DNA from: a bacterium
Lineage (GTDB): Bacteria > Planctomycetota > SZUA-567
Assembly: GCA_003245715.1 (NCBI GenBank)
Contig: QKCJ01000013.1
Location: 1 to 63,531 of the forward strand
Length of the DNA: 63,531 nucleotides
Direction: 5' to 3'
In this document: positions 1 through 8,693 of the stretch, one piece after another
Layout of the letters: every line of letters begins with the position of its first letter
Position numbering within the stretch: the first letter of the stretch is position 1
The notes under the pieces: model-generated
Told to the model about the DNA's origin: nothing
Database searches by the model: none
The model's input: only the letters and a program-made list of their open reading frames with translations
Position numbers and translations under genes: made by a program

Positions 1-86
1 AAAATAACTTGAAGAATTCAGGCTAAACACTAAGATATAATTAAAACCTCATTCTTTTTATGAACCATTGCAACAGAAAGCATAAT

Positions 87-764
87 ATGTCAGAAACACC
101 CGATATTGATAAAAGCTGGTATAATGTCCTTAAATCAGAATTCGAGCAGGATTATATGAAAAAGCTTAAAAGTTTTCTGGGCGAGGAAAAGACCAAATAT
201 ACAGTATATCCGCCGGGAAAACTGATTTTTAACGCTTTCAACTGCACTCATTTTGATAATATTAAGGTCGTAATAATCGGGCAGGATCCATACCACGGCC
301 CGTCACAGGCTCACGGGCTATGCTTCTCGGTTCCTGAAGGTATCCAGCCCCCTCCTTCACTGAAAAATATCTTTAAAGAGCTTAATAACGACCTTGGTCT
401 GCCTGTTCCTCCTCACGGAAATCTCCAGAAATGGGCGGACCAAGGGGTGCTACTACTCAACGCTACCCTTACTGTACGCGAATCACAGGCCGGATCACAC
501 CAGAACAAAGGTTGGGAAACATTCACCGATGCCGCAATCAAAGCAATCTCTGATAATCTGAGCGGAGTAGTATTCCTCCTGTGGGGAAACTATGCCCAGA
601 AAAAAGGAGGAATAATAGACAGCTCAAAACACCACATTTTATCCAGCGTCCACCCATCTCCCTTGTCTGCTTCACGCGGCTTCTTTAACTGCCACCATTT
701 CTCAAAAACAAACGAACTCCTCCAGGCACAAGGAAAATCGCCTATCGACTGGAAATTATCCTGA
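87..764 (+). CDS. ung: Uracil-DNA glycosylase, family 1
   Basis: Removes uracil from DNA to start base-excision repair in the cytoplasm. The water-activating motif GQDPYHG (Asp67, His70) and the C-terminal HPSPLSASRGFF motif (His189) are both intact, and at about 225 aa the protein has the usual length of the family. The frame opens further upstream at 60, but the ATG at 87 puts the start about ten residues before the W-x-x-VL segment, as in E. coli Ung. Neither start has a strong ribosome site, so the N-terminus is uncertain by nine residues. It stands alone on the plus strand near the window edge, so an upstream operon partner cannot be excluded. Confidence 0.95.
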   Translation: MSETPDIDKSWYNVLKSEFEQDYMKKLKSFLGEEKTKYTVYPPGKLIFNAFNCTHFDNIKVVIIGQDPYHGPSQAHGLCFSVPEGIQPPPSLKNIFKELNNDLGLPVPPHGNLQKWADQGVLLLNATLTVRESQAGSHQNKGWETFTDAAIKAISDNLSGVVFLLWGNYAQKKGGIIDSSKHHILSSVHPSPLSASRGFFNCHHFSKTNELLQAQGKSPIDWKLS

Positions 765-904
765 GTTGAAAAAAATCAGTCACTGCAGAAAAGAGAAAAT
801 TTTCACAAAACAATAAAACACCTATGGCGTATCATTTGCAAGTGATGTATACTCCCTTCTGTAACTGGCAATTATTTTTAATAATTCTATATCAGGAGTG
901 ATTA

Positions 905-1264
905 ATGCGAAAGCTTATTTCAATAGTGTCATTAGTACTGATGTTTACAGCAATTACAGTTTATGCGGCAAATAACGACCGCCCGAAGGGAACCTGTCCG
1001 CGCTACATTGACAAGAACAATAATGGCTTCTGCGACCTTTCCGAGAGCATGAAGTGCCGTTCAAAGCGTTGCGTTGCCAGTCGCTCAAACACAAAAAATG
1101 ATGCTGCCTGGAAGGAATGGGAAAGCGATAAGAAGGAGTTGAAGTTATCCGATCAGAAGACTGGGCAAACAACCGCTGTCAATGGAGATAAGCTTGCTGC
1201 ACAGAAAAAGCTCCCCTGCTCCGGAAATTGTGCAGGCTGTCCGATGGCTGGAGCCTGCTGCTGA
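905..1264 (+). CDS. Secreted cysteine-rich small protein
   Basis: A 119-aa protein of unknown function. The first 21 residues form a typical Sec signal peptide (MRKLIS, a hydrophobic core, then YAANN). The mature part has the segment CPRYIDKNNNGFCDLSE, whose D-x-N-x-N-G-x-CD pattern resembles the short calcium-loop-like stretch found in periplasmic proteins near Fe-S oxidoreductases. The C-terminus CSGNCAGCPMAGACC packs five cysteines into 15 residues and could bind a metal or a cluster. The start is supported by GGAG six bases upstream of the ATG. It is monocistronic and ends at a strong terminator. Confidence 0.75.
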   Translation: MRKLISIVSLVLMFTAITVYAANNDRPKGTCPRYIDKNNNGFCDLSESMKCRSKRCVASRSNTKNDAAWKEWESDKKELKLSDQKTGQTTAVNGDKLAAQKKLPCSGNCAGCPMAGACC

Positions 1265-1315
1265 TAAGCTGGCATTGATAATGCTGGTATCAATCAAAAC
1301 CAAATTTACAACAAG

Positions 1316-1349
1316 AATAAACGACCGCCACTAAGGCAGGTCGTTTATT
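1316..1349. terminator. Bidirectional terminator between convergent genes
   Basis: A perfect 11-bp inverted repeat (AATAAACGACC and GGTCGTTTATT) around a 12-base loop lies between the Cys-rich protein gene and the converging double-glycine peptide gene. It ends in T-rich DNA on both sides. Confidence 0.8.
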
Positions 1350-1395
1350 AATTGCAGATCGTTCTGTGTTATTATTTACCAAATCTGCTCTGAGG

Positions 1396-1608
1396 TTATA
1401 TCCAGTTTTCGCCGCGGGTATTTTTTATAACCTGACCACTCTGGCCAGGCGCTTGAAATGTACCGGTTTTATCAATATTGTTTTGCATATTTCCCATATC
1501 AGCAGCGCCATTTTCTGGTGACAAAAAATTCTGATAACGGGCCGAGGATACACCACCATTGACGATATCAAGTTCCGCATCAGTTAATTTTTTTTCAAAT
1601 TTTTTCAT
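1396..1608 (-). CDS. Double-glycine leader peptide (bacteriocin-like precursor)
   Basis: A 70-aa peptide. The first 19 residues fit the double-glycine leader used by peptidase-containing ABC exporters: a charged start, then LTDAELDIVNGG with the conserved L, EL and GG positions. Cleavage after GG would release a hydrophilic 51-residue peptide rich in Asn, Gly and Gln with no cysteine, so a lanthipeptide is unlikely. A ribosome site, GGAG, sits nine bases before the ATG. No exporter, immunity or modification gene is nearby, so the cognate transporter must lie elsewhere. Bacteriocin, signalling peptide or another exported peptide are all possible. Confidence 0.65.
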   Translation of the reverse strand: MKKFEKKLTDAELDIVNGGVSSARYQNFLSPENGAADMGNMQNNIDKTGTFQAPGQSGQVIKNTRGENWI

Positions 1609-1751
1609 GCCATATACTCCAAGGTGTTAATACCAAAAATCGAAAAGTAAAAAAACGATCCCCATAGCTTTTGCACCTCTATAAGAGTAATGAATTACCA
1701 GTTTGTTTCACTAAAAAAAACATTAGAGTAGGCAATTTTTCCAGATACAAT

Positions 1752-1787
1752 AAAAAAGCCGCCCGAACATTACCTTCTGGCGGCTTG
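1752..1787 (-). terminator. Terminator of the sugar kinase gene
   Basis: On the minus strand the stem AAGCCGCC/GGGCGGCTT is followed by a run of T, about 25 bases beyond the kinase stop codon. Confidence 0.85.
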
Positions 1788-1810
1788 GAATTAATAATAT
1801 AATTGTAATA

Positions 1811-2911
1811 TTAACGATCAACGCGGGCGCTGCCGCCGCCAACGAGTTTTTCTACTTCAGCAAGGCTTGCCATAGTTGTATCGCCGGGAGTTGTCATGGC
1901 CAGCGCACCATGTACGCAGCCATAATTAATGATCTGTGCCGGTTCTTTACCTGCAAGGAAACCATAAGCAAGGCCAGAAGCGAATGAGTCGCCGCCGCCA
2001 ACACGGTCAAAGATTTCAAGAGCCGGGAAAGTCTTGGCTTCATAGAACTCACCGCCAGTGTAAAGAATTGCGCCCCAGTCATTGATTGTAGCAGTCTTAA
2101 CGCCGCGAAGGGTTGTCGCAACAGCCTTGAAGTTCGGGAACTCGGCAACAGCCTTCTCGATCATCTTCTTGAAGTTACCGGTATCAAGCTTGGCGCAGTT
2201 CTCGTCAAGACCTTCAACCTTGAAACCAAGCGCCTTGGTGAAGTCTTCTTCATTACCGATCATGACGTCAACATACTTGGCGATTTCACGGTTGACTTCC
2301 ATGGCGCGCTCAGGGCCACCGATCTCTTTCCAGAGGCTTGCACGGTAGTTGAGGTCGTAACTGGTAATTGTGCCGTACTTCTTGGCAGTCTTGAGGGCTT
2401 CAATGGCAACTTCGGGAGTCTGCGCGCCAAGAGCGGCAAAGATACCGCCACAGTGGAACCAGCGGGCACCTTCTTCACCAAAAATCTTCTCCCAGTCAAA
2501 ATCACCAGGCTTGGTCTGGCTGATCGCAGTGTGGCCACGGTCAGAGGTACTTACCGCACCACGCACACCAAAACCGCGCTCACAGAAGTTAAGGCCGTTA
2601 CGGGCAGCCTTGCCGATACCGTCAAAACCAACCCACTTTACATGGCGCATATCAACACCACCCTGAAGGATCAGATCCTCAAGCAGGCGGCCAACACCAT
2701 TATCAACAATCGCAGTCACCAGAGCAGTACGCAGGCCAAAGCAGCGACGCAGACCACGTGCAACATTATACTCACCGCCACCTTCCCAGGCTGTGAACTG
2801 GCGGGAAGTGTGTACCCTGCCCTCACCCGGATCAAGACGAATCATAACCTCACCCAGTGATACCTCATCCCACTTGCAACTTCCAGCATCTTTGATTTCA
2901 AAAGTAGCCAT
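1811..2911 (-). CDS. kdgK: PfkB-family sugar kinase, probably 2-keto-3-deoxygluconate kinase
   Basis: An ATP-dependent carbohydrate kinase of 366 aa that would phosphorylate 2-keto-3-deoxygluconate to KDPG in the catabolism of sugar acids or pectin- and alginate-type polymers. The C-terminal PfkB signature reads DRVGGGDSFASG, with the catalytic Asp and anion-hole glycines. The N-terminus has the substrate-side GGGEYNVARGL motif. The ATG at 2911 was chosen because GGAGGAG lies eight bases upstream; the longer frame would extend past the promoter. It is a single-gene unit with its own promoter, operator and terminator. The substrate is inferred from overall similarity, and another sugar kinase remains possible. 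Confidence 0.8.
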   Translation of the reverse strand: MATFEIKDAGSCKWDEVSLGEVMIRLDPGEGRVHTSRQFTAWEGGGEYNVARGLRRCFGLRTALVTAIVDNGVGRLLEDLILQGGVDMRHVKWVGFDGIGKAARNGLNFCERGFGVRGAVSTSDRGHTAISQTKPGDFDWEKIFGEEGARWFHCGGIFAALGAQTPEVAIEALKTAKKYGTITSYDLNYRASLWKEIGGPERAMEVNREIAKYVDVMIGNEEDFTKALGFKVEGLDENCAKLDTGNFKKMIEKAVAEFPNFKAVATTLRGVKTATINDWGAILYTGGEFYEAKTFPALEIFDRVGGGDSFASGLAYGFLAGKEPAQIINYGCVHGALAMTTPGDTTMASLAEVEKLVGGGSARVDR

Positions 2912-3016
2912 CTCTGCTCCTCCTGCCGGTTTCCCGGCAATCCAAATAATAAACGGTATAACTACACGCAAAAATACAATATTTACCGACACCGGAAAAC
3001 GCTCAGCCTGTGCCAC

Positions 3017-3036
3017 ATATGCCATCGTTGGCATAT
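3017..3036. promoter_or_regulatory. Perfect palindrome, candidate operator of the sugar kinase
   Basis: An 8+4+8 inverted repeat, ATATGCCA tcgt TGGCATAT, is centred on CG. It lies just downstream of the predicted start point of the kinase promoter. The size and CpG centre resemble operators of LacI-family repressors. Confidence 0.6.
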
Positions 3037-3046
3037 ATACTTAATA

Positions 3047-3075
3047 TTAATACATCCAAGCAGGCTCTAAGTCAA
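3047..3075 (-). promoter_or_regulatory. Sigma70-type promoter of the sugar kinase
   Basis: On the minus strand TTGACT (3070-3075) and TATTAA (3047-3052) are 17 bases apart. The predicted start lies near 3040, giving a leader of about 130 bases. Confidence 0.65.
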
Positions 3076-3165
3076 CTTACTTTTTAAATATTTCTTACTT
3101 TACTGGTATGACAGATTATTCAGATATGAATACAGAACCAAAACCCTCTGATTCATAATGAGTTA

Positions 3166-3732
3166 TCAGATAGAGCGACGTTCAAGCAGATCGAGAAATT
3201 CTGTCCTGGTCGCCAGTTCGCGGCGGAAGGTTCCGATCACTTCAGAGGTCGTCATGACTGAATTCTGCTTCTGCACCCCGCGCATCATCATGCACAGATG
3301 CCGACATTCCATAACCACGCCAACCCCTTCTGCGTCAACGGTTTCAGCGATAGCATGGGCTATTTGGCTGGTCAGGCGTTCCTGAATCTGCAGGCGGCGG
3401 GAGAAACAGTCGACAATACGCGCGAGCTTGCTGACGCCGAGCAATTTGCCGGTAGGAATATAACCGATGTGACACTTGCCGTAAAACGGAAGCATATGAT
3501 GCTCGCACATACTATACACTTCAATGTCGCGGCAGATAATCATGTTATTGCTCTCGCTGGAGAAGACCGCGTTATTGATGACCTCTTCAGGCGTCTGACT
3601 GTATCCGGCGGTCAGAAATTCCAGCGCCTTGGCCATACGGTCAGGCGTAGCAAGCAACCCCTCGCGATCCGGGTCTTCACCAATTTCAATCAATAATTCA
3701 CGTACCAGCTTTGAGACTTTTTCAATATTCAT
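3166..3732 (-). CDS. folE: GTP cyclohydrolase I
   Basis: Converts GTP to 7,8-dihydroneopterin triphosphate, the first step of folate and tetrahydropterin synthesis; works as a cytoplasmic decamer. The protein is 188 aa, and the zinc ligands Cys76, His79 and Cys147 are present with the family spacing (MCEHH and RHLCMMMRG). The ATG at 3732 was chosen over the longer frame because GGAAGAA lies upstream and it matches the usual N-terminus. It follows the pteridine-reductase-like gene by 57 bases, downstream of der, and is probably last in that operon. Confidence 0.93.
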   Translation of the reverse strand: MNIEKVSKLVRELLIEIGEDPDREGLLATPDRMAKALEFLTAGYSQTPEEVINNAVFSSESNNMIICRDIEVYSMCEHHMLPFYGKCHIGYIPTGKLLGVSKLARIVDCFSRRLQIQERLTSQIAHAIAETVDAEGVGVVMECRHLCMMMRGVQKQNSVMTTSEVIGTFRRELATRTEFLDLLERRSI

Positions 3733-3788
3733 TATTTCTTCCGCTACAAACCTCAGAGACAATAACAACTACTCGCCTATAATAATCA

Positions 3789-4538
3789 TTAATAAAAACT
3801 GTTTTTAAGATGCCGCCCGCCGTCAACATGGATAACCTCACCGGTGATAAAGTCACCTGCCAGCAGGAAAGCAACCGCGTCGGCAACATCCTCAACTGTG
3901 CCATAAGTATCAAGCACATTGGTATGGCGCAGTTTCTTGAGCCACTCCTCACCCTCACCTTTTGGCGGCAGGATAATACCGGGCGCAATACCATTAACCC
4001 GTACATACGGCGCATACTCCCACGCCATCATTCTGGTAAGGGAATACAGCGCCTGCTTACTCAGATGATAGGCAACATGTTCGCGGTCGTAGCTGTGAAT
4101 CCTGGTGTCGAGCATATTGATGATAACACCGTTATTCTTCTGCGCATAAAAACTGCGGCACAACAAGAGCGGCGCAAAAGCGTTGATCCGCATATTATCG
4201 GCAAGCTGCTCAAAATCAAATTCTGCCAGACCTTCCTCGCTATAAATCGACGCGTTGTTGATGAGATAATCAACGGGGCCAAAACACTTTATTGCCCGCA
4301 GCAGCATCCCTTCAACTTCCTGACGCTGAGAGAGATCAGCCTGAATCGCGCAGGCACTGCCGCCGCGTTTTTTTATTACCTCAACCACCTCATGCGCCTG
4401 TTCGTCACTATTGTTATAATGAACAATAACATTAACACCATAAAGGGCAAGCTCAAGGGCAATCGCCCTGCCCATCCGCACACCGCCACCGGTCACCAGC
4501 GCATTGCGTCCGCTGAATAACTCTGCATAATTTTTCAT
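3789..4538 (-). CDS. Short-chain dehydrogenase, FolM/pteridine-reductase-like
   Basis: An NAD(P)H-dependent SDR of 249 aa. The nucleotide-binding motif TGGGVRMGRAI, the NNAS motif and the catalytic pair Tyr157/Lys161 (YHLSK) are visible. The segment NMLDTR before the active site (Asp144) resembles FolM and PTR1-type pteridine reductases rather than FabG. Position directly upstream of folE supports a role in reducing dihydropterin or dihydrofolate. AGGAGAGG lies upstream of the ATG. A sugar or lipid SDR cannot be ruled out from sequence alone. Confidence 0.75.
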   Translation of the reverse strand: MKNYAELFSGRNALVTGGGVRMGRAIALELALYGVNVIVHYNNSDEQAHEVVEVIKKRGGSACAIQADLSQRQEVEGMLLRAIKCFGPVDYLINNASIYSEEGLAEFDFEQLADNMRINAFAPLLLCRSFYAQKNNGVIINMLDTRIHSYDREHVAYHLSKQALYSLTRMMAWEYAPYVRVNGIAPGIILPPKGEGEEWLKKLRHTNVLDTYGTVEDVADAVAFLLAGDFITGEVIHVDGGRHLKNSFY

Positions 4539-4608
4539 GCCTCTCCTCTGAATTTACAGAAGCGCAAAAACGGCGCAGGAAAAAATTCTGACAAGCGAAA
4601 ACAAATAA

Positions 4609-5955
4609 TCAGGAATAACGCCCCACATCATGCTGCGTCTTGAACACCAACCTAATGGGCAATTCCGGATAACCAAGCTCTACACGCATCTGATGGGCAA
4701 GATAGCGCCGGTAATTATCATCAAAAGCTTTCGGGTTATTACAGAAGATCACAAAACTCGGCGGGGTTACGCCAATCTGCGTACCGTAATAGACCTTACC
4801 AAGTTTACCCATATATGGTTTAGGCCGGCGCTTTTTAAAAGCGTTTGAAAGCGCTGCATTAACCTGCGCAGTACGCACTTCAACCGCGCCCTGATTATAA
4901 AGCTCACGGCACGCCCCAATAAGCGGCCAGACATTCTCTCCGGTAAGCGCGCTGACACCAGCCATCCGGCAGAAATAGAGACCCGGAAGATTTTCGGCAA
5001 CGTACTCCTGAAAATCCTGCAACACAATCCCCGGACGCTGCTCCTGTACAAGGTCCCACTTATTCAGAGCCAGCAGACAAGGCTTATGCTCCTCAACAAT
5101 CATTGAGCCGATACGTTTCTCGATCTTGCTGACTTCGCGGGTAGCATCAAGCATCAGCACAATTACATCCGCACGGCGAATAGCACGCTCACTGCGCATG
5201 TGGCCATAAAACTCCATGACATCATCCTGCTTGCCGCGCTTGCGCAGACCGGCAGTGTCAATAGCCACAAACTTCTCGCCATCACGGTCAACAATAATAT
5301 CAACCGAGTCGCGGGTTGTTCCAGGGATGTCAGAGACAATAACCCGCTCGCCGCCGCAGATATGGTTGACAATTGAAGACTTGCCGACATTACGACGGCC
5401 GATGAAGGCAATCTTCAGAAGATCAACGCCAGAAAGCGGTTCTTCATTCTCCTCAGCCGGTGGAAGATTTTCGACTATCGCTTCTTCAAGGTCATCGATA
5501 TTACGGTTCTCAACCGAACTAAGCGGTATCGGGTCACCAAAACCAAGCTCATGAAAGCTCGGCAGCTTGTCCTCAATCCTTGTGGTATCAACTTTAGTGG
5601 CCACCAGAATTACCGGGCAATTTGCGCGCCTCAGGCGTCGGGCAACCTCAATATCAAGCGGCACAACCCCGTCTCGGGAGTCCACACAGAAAATTATCAC
5701 CGACGCTTCATCAATACCGACGCGGATCTGCTTTTCAATCTGGTCCTCAAGGCGCTGCGAATCGACAATACCAATACCGCCAGTATCAATCAGATCAAAG
5801 GTCCGATCTTCGATAGTAAGCGGGTAAAGAACGCGGTCTCTGGTAACACCGGCTATCGGCGCCTCAATCGCGATACGGCTGCCGACAAGGCGGTTAAATA
5901 AGGTAGACTTACCAACATTAGGTCGCCCGACAATGGCGACTGAAAAATACGACAT
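4609..5955 (-). CDS. der: Ribosome biogenesis GTPase Der (EngA)
   Basis: A tandem-domain GTPase needed for 50S subunit assembly. The first G domain has GRPNVGKST, DTGGIG and TKVD; the second has GRRNVGKSS, DTAGLRKR and NKWD, followed by the C-terminal KH-like domain. At 448 aa it is full length. It is the first of three closely spaced genes on the minus strand (der, SDR, folE), separated by 70 and 56 bases. Confidence 0.96.
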   Translation of the reverse strand: MSYFSVAIVGRPNVGKSTLFNRLVGSRIAIEAPIAGVTRDRVLYPLTIEDRTFDLIDTGGIGIVDSQRLEDQIEKQIRVGIDEASVIIFCVDSRDGVVPLDIEVARRLRRANCPVILVATKVDTTRIEDKLPSFHELGFGDPIPLSSVENRNIDDLEEAIVENLPPAEENEEPLSGVDLLKIAFIGRRNVGKSSIVNHICGGERVIVSDIPGTTRDSVDIIVDRDGEKFVAIDTAGLRKRGKQDDVMEFYGHMRSERAIRRADVIVLMLDATREVSKIEKRIGSMIVEEHKPCLLALNKWDLVQEQRPGIVLQDFQEYVAENLPGLYFCRMAGVSALTGENVWPLIGACRELYNQGAVEVRTAQVNAALSNAFKKRRPKPYMGKLGKVYYGTQIGVTPPSFVIFCNNPKAFDDNYRRYLAHQMRVELGYPELPIRLVFKTQHDVGRYS

Positions 5956-6068
5956 TTCAACGATATCCTGTTAATTGAATTCCTGTACAAGTTCCTGCAC
6001 TAAAAACCACGCGCTGACTACGTTTCGCGCAGCCAGCGTTGGGATAAAATATAAATATAGCCAAATCA

Positions 6069-6086
6069 AACTCTTATGCAAGAGTT
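6069..6086. repeat. Stem-loop between the membrane protein gene and der
   Basis: A perfect 7-bp inverted repeat (AACTCTT/AAGAGTT) around four bases is enclosed by an outer AAATCAA/TTGATTT pair. There is no clear T run, so it may be a weak terminator or an mRNA processing structure. Confidence 0.4.
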
Positions 6087-6112
6087 GAGTGGCGCTCTTA
6101 TTGATTTAAGGA

Positions 6113-7300
6113 TTACTCGGAAGCAGAAGCACTGTCTTTCTGAGTATCTGTCTTGTTTATTGGAGCGTCCTTCTTGGCGAGGTCTTCCTTCATCTGCTTT
6201 GAGAGTTCAGGCAACTCCGGCGGCTCAACCGGAACAAGCTCACCCTTAATCAGCGCCACAATATAAAAATACACCGCAGTCAGCATAACAATCAGCAAAA
6301 ACAGCATCGGCAGGCCAATAACTATAGCCAGAATAATCAAGATCGCCGAACCGATGAATGAAAAAATCCCGCCACTTGAAGCTGAACTAATCTCTGAACC
6401 GTTAATAACCGTCATCCTCGTGACAATACCGTTATTCGCCCCCGGACTTACCATGATTGTACTCAGTTCAGCCGCGTCTTTGCGGTATTCGCTGATATTG
6501 AAACCAAGTTCCTTGAGGCGGTCAGTCTTGACAACAGCCGGAACTTTGTAGATATAACCGATAAGTCTCTGGTCCGAGTCGTTATCCCAGCGCAGGCCGA
6601 GGTCTGCAAGTGAACTGTCATCACCGCGGTAGCAGCGGATTGCCTTGGCAATCAGTTCCTTTGATTCACTGAGGACAACTTTTGATGCTATCTTGACGAC
6701 GTAAAAATCCGCCCCGCCAAGCTTTACCTTAAAGACTTTATCAATCCGCTCAATATTGACCTTTGAAGTCTCGCCGCCAGCCACCAACCGCTTGGTATAA
6801 CTGCGTTCAATCTGCCATGGGTTGCCTGAATCAATAACATAAAGTTTCTCGCCCTTGATCTCAGCCAGCAGAAGTCTCTTGCAGAGTGCGGCCGTGGCAG
6901 CATAATCATCACTGTCACTGAACCCCGGAAGCATCTTCCGGAAAACACCCGTGCGAAGTTCAGTACCGACAGTCTCAGACTCTTTCCAGAGTGGCAGTGA
7001 GGCAATATAGCCAAAAGTATTGTCAGAGACATCAATTGCTTCAACCGTTGATGCACTTGAAGGGACAAAAGAGAAAATCCCCCCGTCACGCCCGCCACTG
7101 GTGACAAAGACCAGAATCAGCAGAACGGCAATAAGAATACCGGCAACCAGTATCCGGTTATTGTGACTCTTCTCATGTGCGGAATTATCAGGGACAGACG
7201 GAAGCTGGGCTTCACTGCTGCCTGTTGAGCCTGCACCCTGAGCCGGCTTTACGTCCTGCTCTTTATTTTCATTGCTCTCTGCGCCAGTTTCTTCACTCAT
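6113..7300 (-). CDS. Hypothetical membrane protein
   Basis: A 395-aa protein of unknown function. A hydrophilic, acidic N-terminal tail of about 48 residues precedes one membrane segment (RILVAGILIAVLLILVF). An extracytoplasmic domain of about 235 residues follows. Two closely spaced hydrophobic stretches near residues 320-355 end in a Pro/Glu/Lys-rich cytoplasmic tail. No cysteine or catalytic motif was recognised. AAAGG lies nine bases upstream of the ATG. It is transcribed toward der, 157 bases away. Confidence 0.7.
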   Translation of the reverse strand: MSEETGAESNENKEQDVKPAQGAGSTGSSEAQLPSVPDNSAHEKSHNNRILVAGILIAVLLILVFVTSGGRDGGIFSFVPSSASTVEAIDVSDNTFGYIASLPLWKESETVGTELRTGVFRKMLPGFSDSDDYAATAALCKRLLLAEIKGEKLYVIDSGNPWQIERSYTKRLVAGGETSKVNIERIDKVFKVKLGGADFYVVKIASKVVLSESKELIAKAIRCYRGDDSSLADLGLRWDNDSDQRLIGYIYKVPAVVKTDRLKELGFNISEYRKDAAELSTIMVSPGANNGIVTRMTVINGSEISSASSGGIFSFIGSAILIILAIVIGLPMLFLLIVMLTAVYFYIVALIKGELVPVEPPELPELSKQMKEDLAKKDAPINKTDTQKDSASASE

Positions 7301-7399
7301 ACATATAACCTTTATTTATTACAAAATGTCTTAGACCAACTATCCGAGCCTGTTATTTTATCCGTCAACCCCATTGCGGGCAACCGTAAAAACAAGACA

Positions 7400-8512
7400 T
7401 CAGCACATTTCTTTAAGTAACGCAATAACATCCGCCTCAGTTACCTCGCGCGGATTAGCCTCAGTAGAACCTGAAGGTAGTACCTCTTTTGCAATCCCCG
7501 GAAAATCAGACTCAGGGATTTCAAGGTGTTTCAAGTTCAGCGGCAGATCGAATTCACGCAATCTCTCAAGCACCCAGTCCGCCGCGTCCATACCGAGAAA
7601 TCCTGAAATAAGTGCATATTTTTTTTCGCAGACCGCCTTATTATAGCGTAATGCCCGGGGCAGGATTATCCCGCAGACCTCGCCATGCTCAATTCCATAC
7701 CGCGCCCCCAGAGGATGCGCCATACCATGTACAATACCAAGGCGTGAATTACTGAAAGCCATCCCTGCCATCAGTGAGCCATTGGCGCAATTGCTGCGTG
7801 ACTCGATATCCTCCTGGTCACGCATGACCTTCGGCAGACCATCAGACAGCAGAACCATCGCATTAAAAGAGAGCGCCTCTGTAAGGTCTGTAGAATATTT
7901 TGAAAAGAAACTCTCGACTGCCTGGGTAAAAGCGTCAAGTCCACTTCGCGCGACGGACTTCGGCGGAACCTTCATCCCAAGCATCGGGTCAACCAGCGCA
8001 ATAACCGGCAGCATGCTCGCATGGCGCAGGCCCTTTTTGAGCTTGCTTTCCCGATCCATAAGTACAGTAACCCTTGTTACTTCCGTACCTGTGCCAAAGG
8101 TTGAGGGAATAGCAATAACCGGAAAGCCGCCCTCAGGCAACTCGCCACTGTCAAAGTAGTCCTTTACCGGCTTATTACAGGCAGCAAACTTCGCAATTGC
8201 CTTGGCCGCATCAATCGCGCTCCCTCCACCGATGCCGAGAACCATATCACAGCCCTTATCATTAAAAAGATCACGCCCCGCCTCAATGTCAGCGATGTCG
8301 GGGTCATGCCCGATCCCCAGAAGCACACAAGTAGAAATGCCCACATCATTGAGCTGCTTCTCAGCCATGTCAATGTAGCCAAGCTCTTTCATTGCGCTGC
8401 GGCCTGAAACAATCAGACACTTCTTGCCAAAACCTGCGGCATAACCGCCAAGTTTTTCAAAACACCCCACCCCGGTCACAATATTTCTGACGGTATTAAA
8501 AATACTTATCAT
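7400..8512 (-). CDS. Iron-containing alcohol dehydrogenase
   Basis: A group III metal-dependent alcohol dehydrogenase of 370 aa that interconverts alcohols and aldehydes or ketones with NAD(P). The GGGSAIDAAKAI dinucleotide motif is intact, as are the metal-site segments HGMAHPLG and EHGEVCG. The usual DAxxHxxE metal motif reads DAFTQAVES, so the second ligand His is Gln, as in some subfamilies of this group. The ATG at 8512 has GGGGAG six bases upstream; a TTG at 8518 is less likely. The substrate cannot be assigned. It is separated from the upstream DUF4912 gene by a terminator. Confidence 0.9.
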   Translation of the reverse strand: MISIFNTVRNIVTGVGCFEKLGGYAAGFGKKCLIVSGRSAMKELGYIDMAEKQLNDVGISTCVLLGIGHDPDIADIEAGRDLFNDKGCDMVLGIGGGSAIDAAKAIAKFAACNKPVKDYFDSGELPEGGFPVIAIPSTFGTGTEVTRVTVLMDRESKLKKGLRHASMLPVIALVDPMLGMKVPPKSVARSGLDAFTQAVESFFSKYSTDLTEALSFNAMVLLSDGLPKVMRDQEDIESRSNCANGSLMAGMAFSNSRLGIVHGMAHPLGARYGIEHGEVCGIILPRALRYNKAVCEKKYALISGFLGMDAADWVLERLREFDLPLNLKHLEIPESDFPGIAKEVLPSGSTEANPREVTEADVIALLKEMC

Positions 8513-8604
8513 CAGCAACTCCCCATTCGAATTAACTCAGGCAACGTAAACACAAAAACTACTGGCAGAAAAACAATAGAGAACCTTCCAGAACTTTCTC
8601 TATT

Positions 8605-8630
8605 TAAAAAGCCGTACAAATGTACGGCTT
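8605..8630 (-). terminator. Terminator of the DUF4912 gene
   Basis: The palindrome AAGCCGTACA/TGTACGGCTT is followed by TTTTTAAATA on the minus strand, about 65 bases past the stop codon. Confidence 0.8.
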
Positions 8631-8693
8631 AGCATAATCTTAAACAAATTTCAGGATTGAAGAACACAAAGCCTCAAAAAGCCTCCGGACTTT

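Noticed and set aside
1274..1294. ATTGATA/TATCAAT inverted repeat just after the Cys-rich gene
   Set aside because: No T run follows and a much stronger terminator lies 20 bases on; probably incidental.
3810..4520. 236-codon open frame on the plus strand antisense to the SDR gene
   Set aside because: No ribosome site or recognisable domain; the opposite strand encodes an intact SDR with full motifs.
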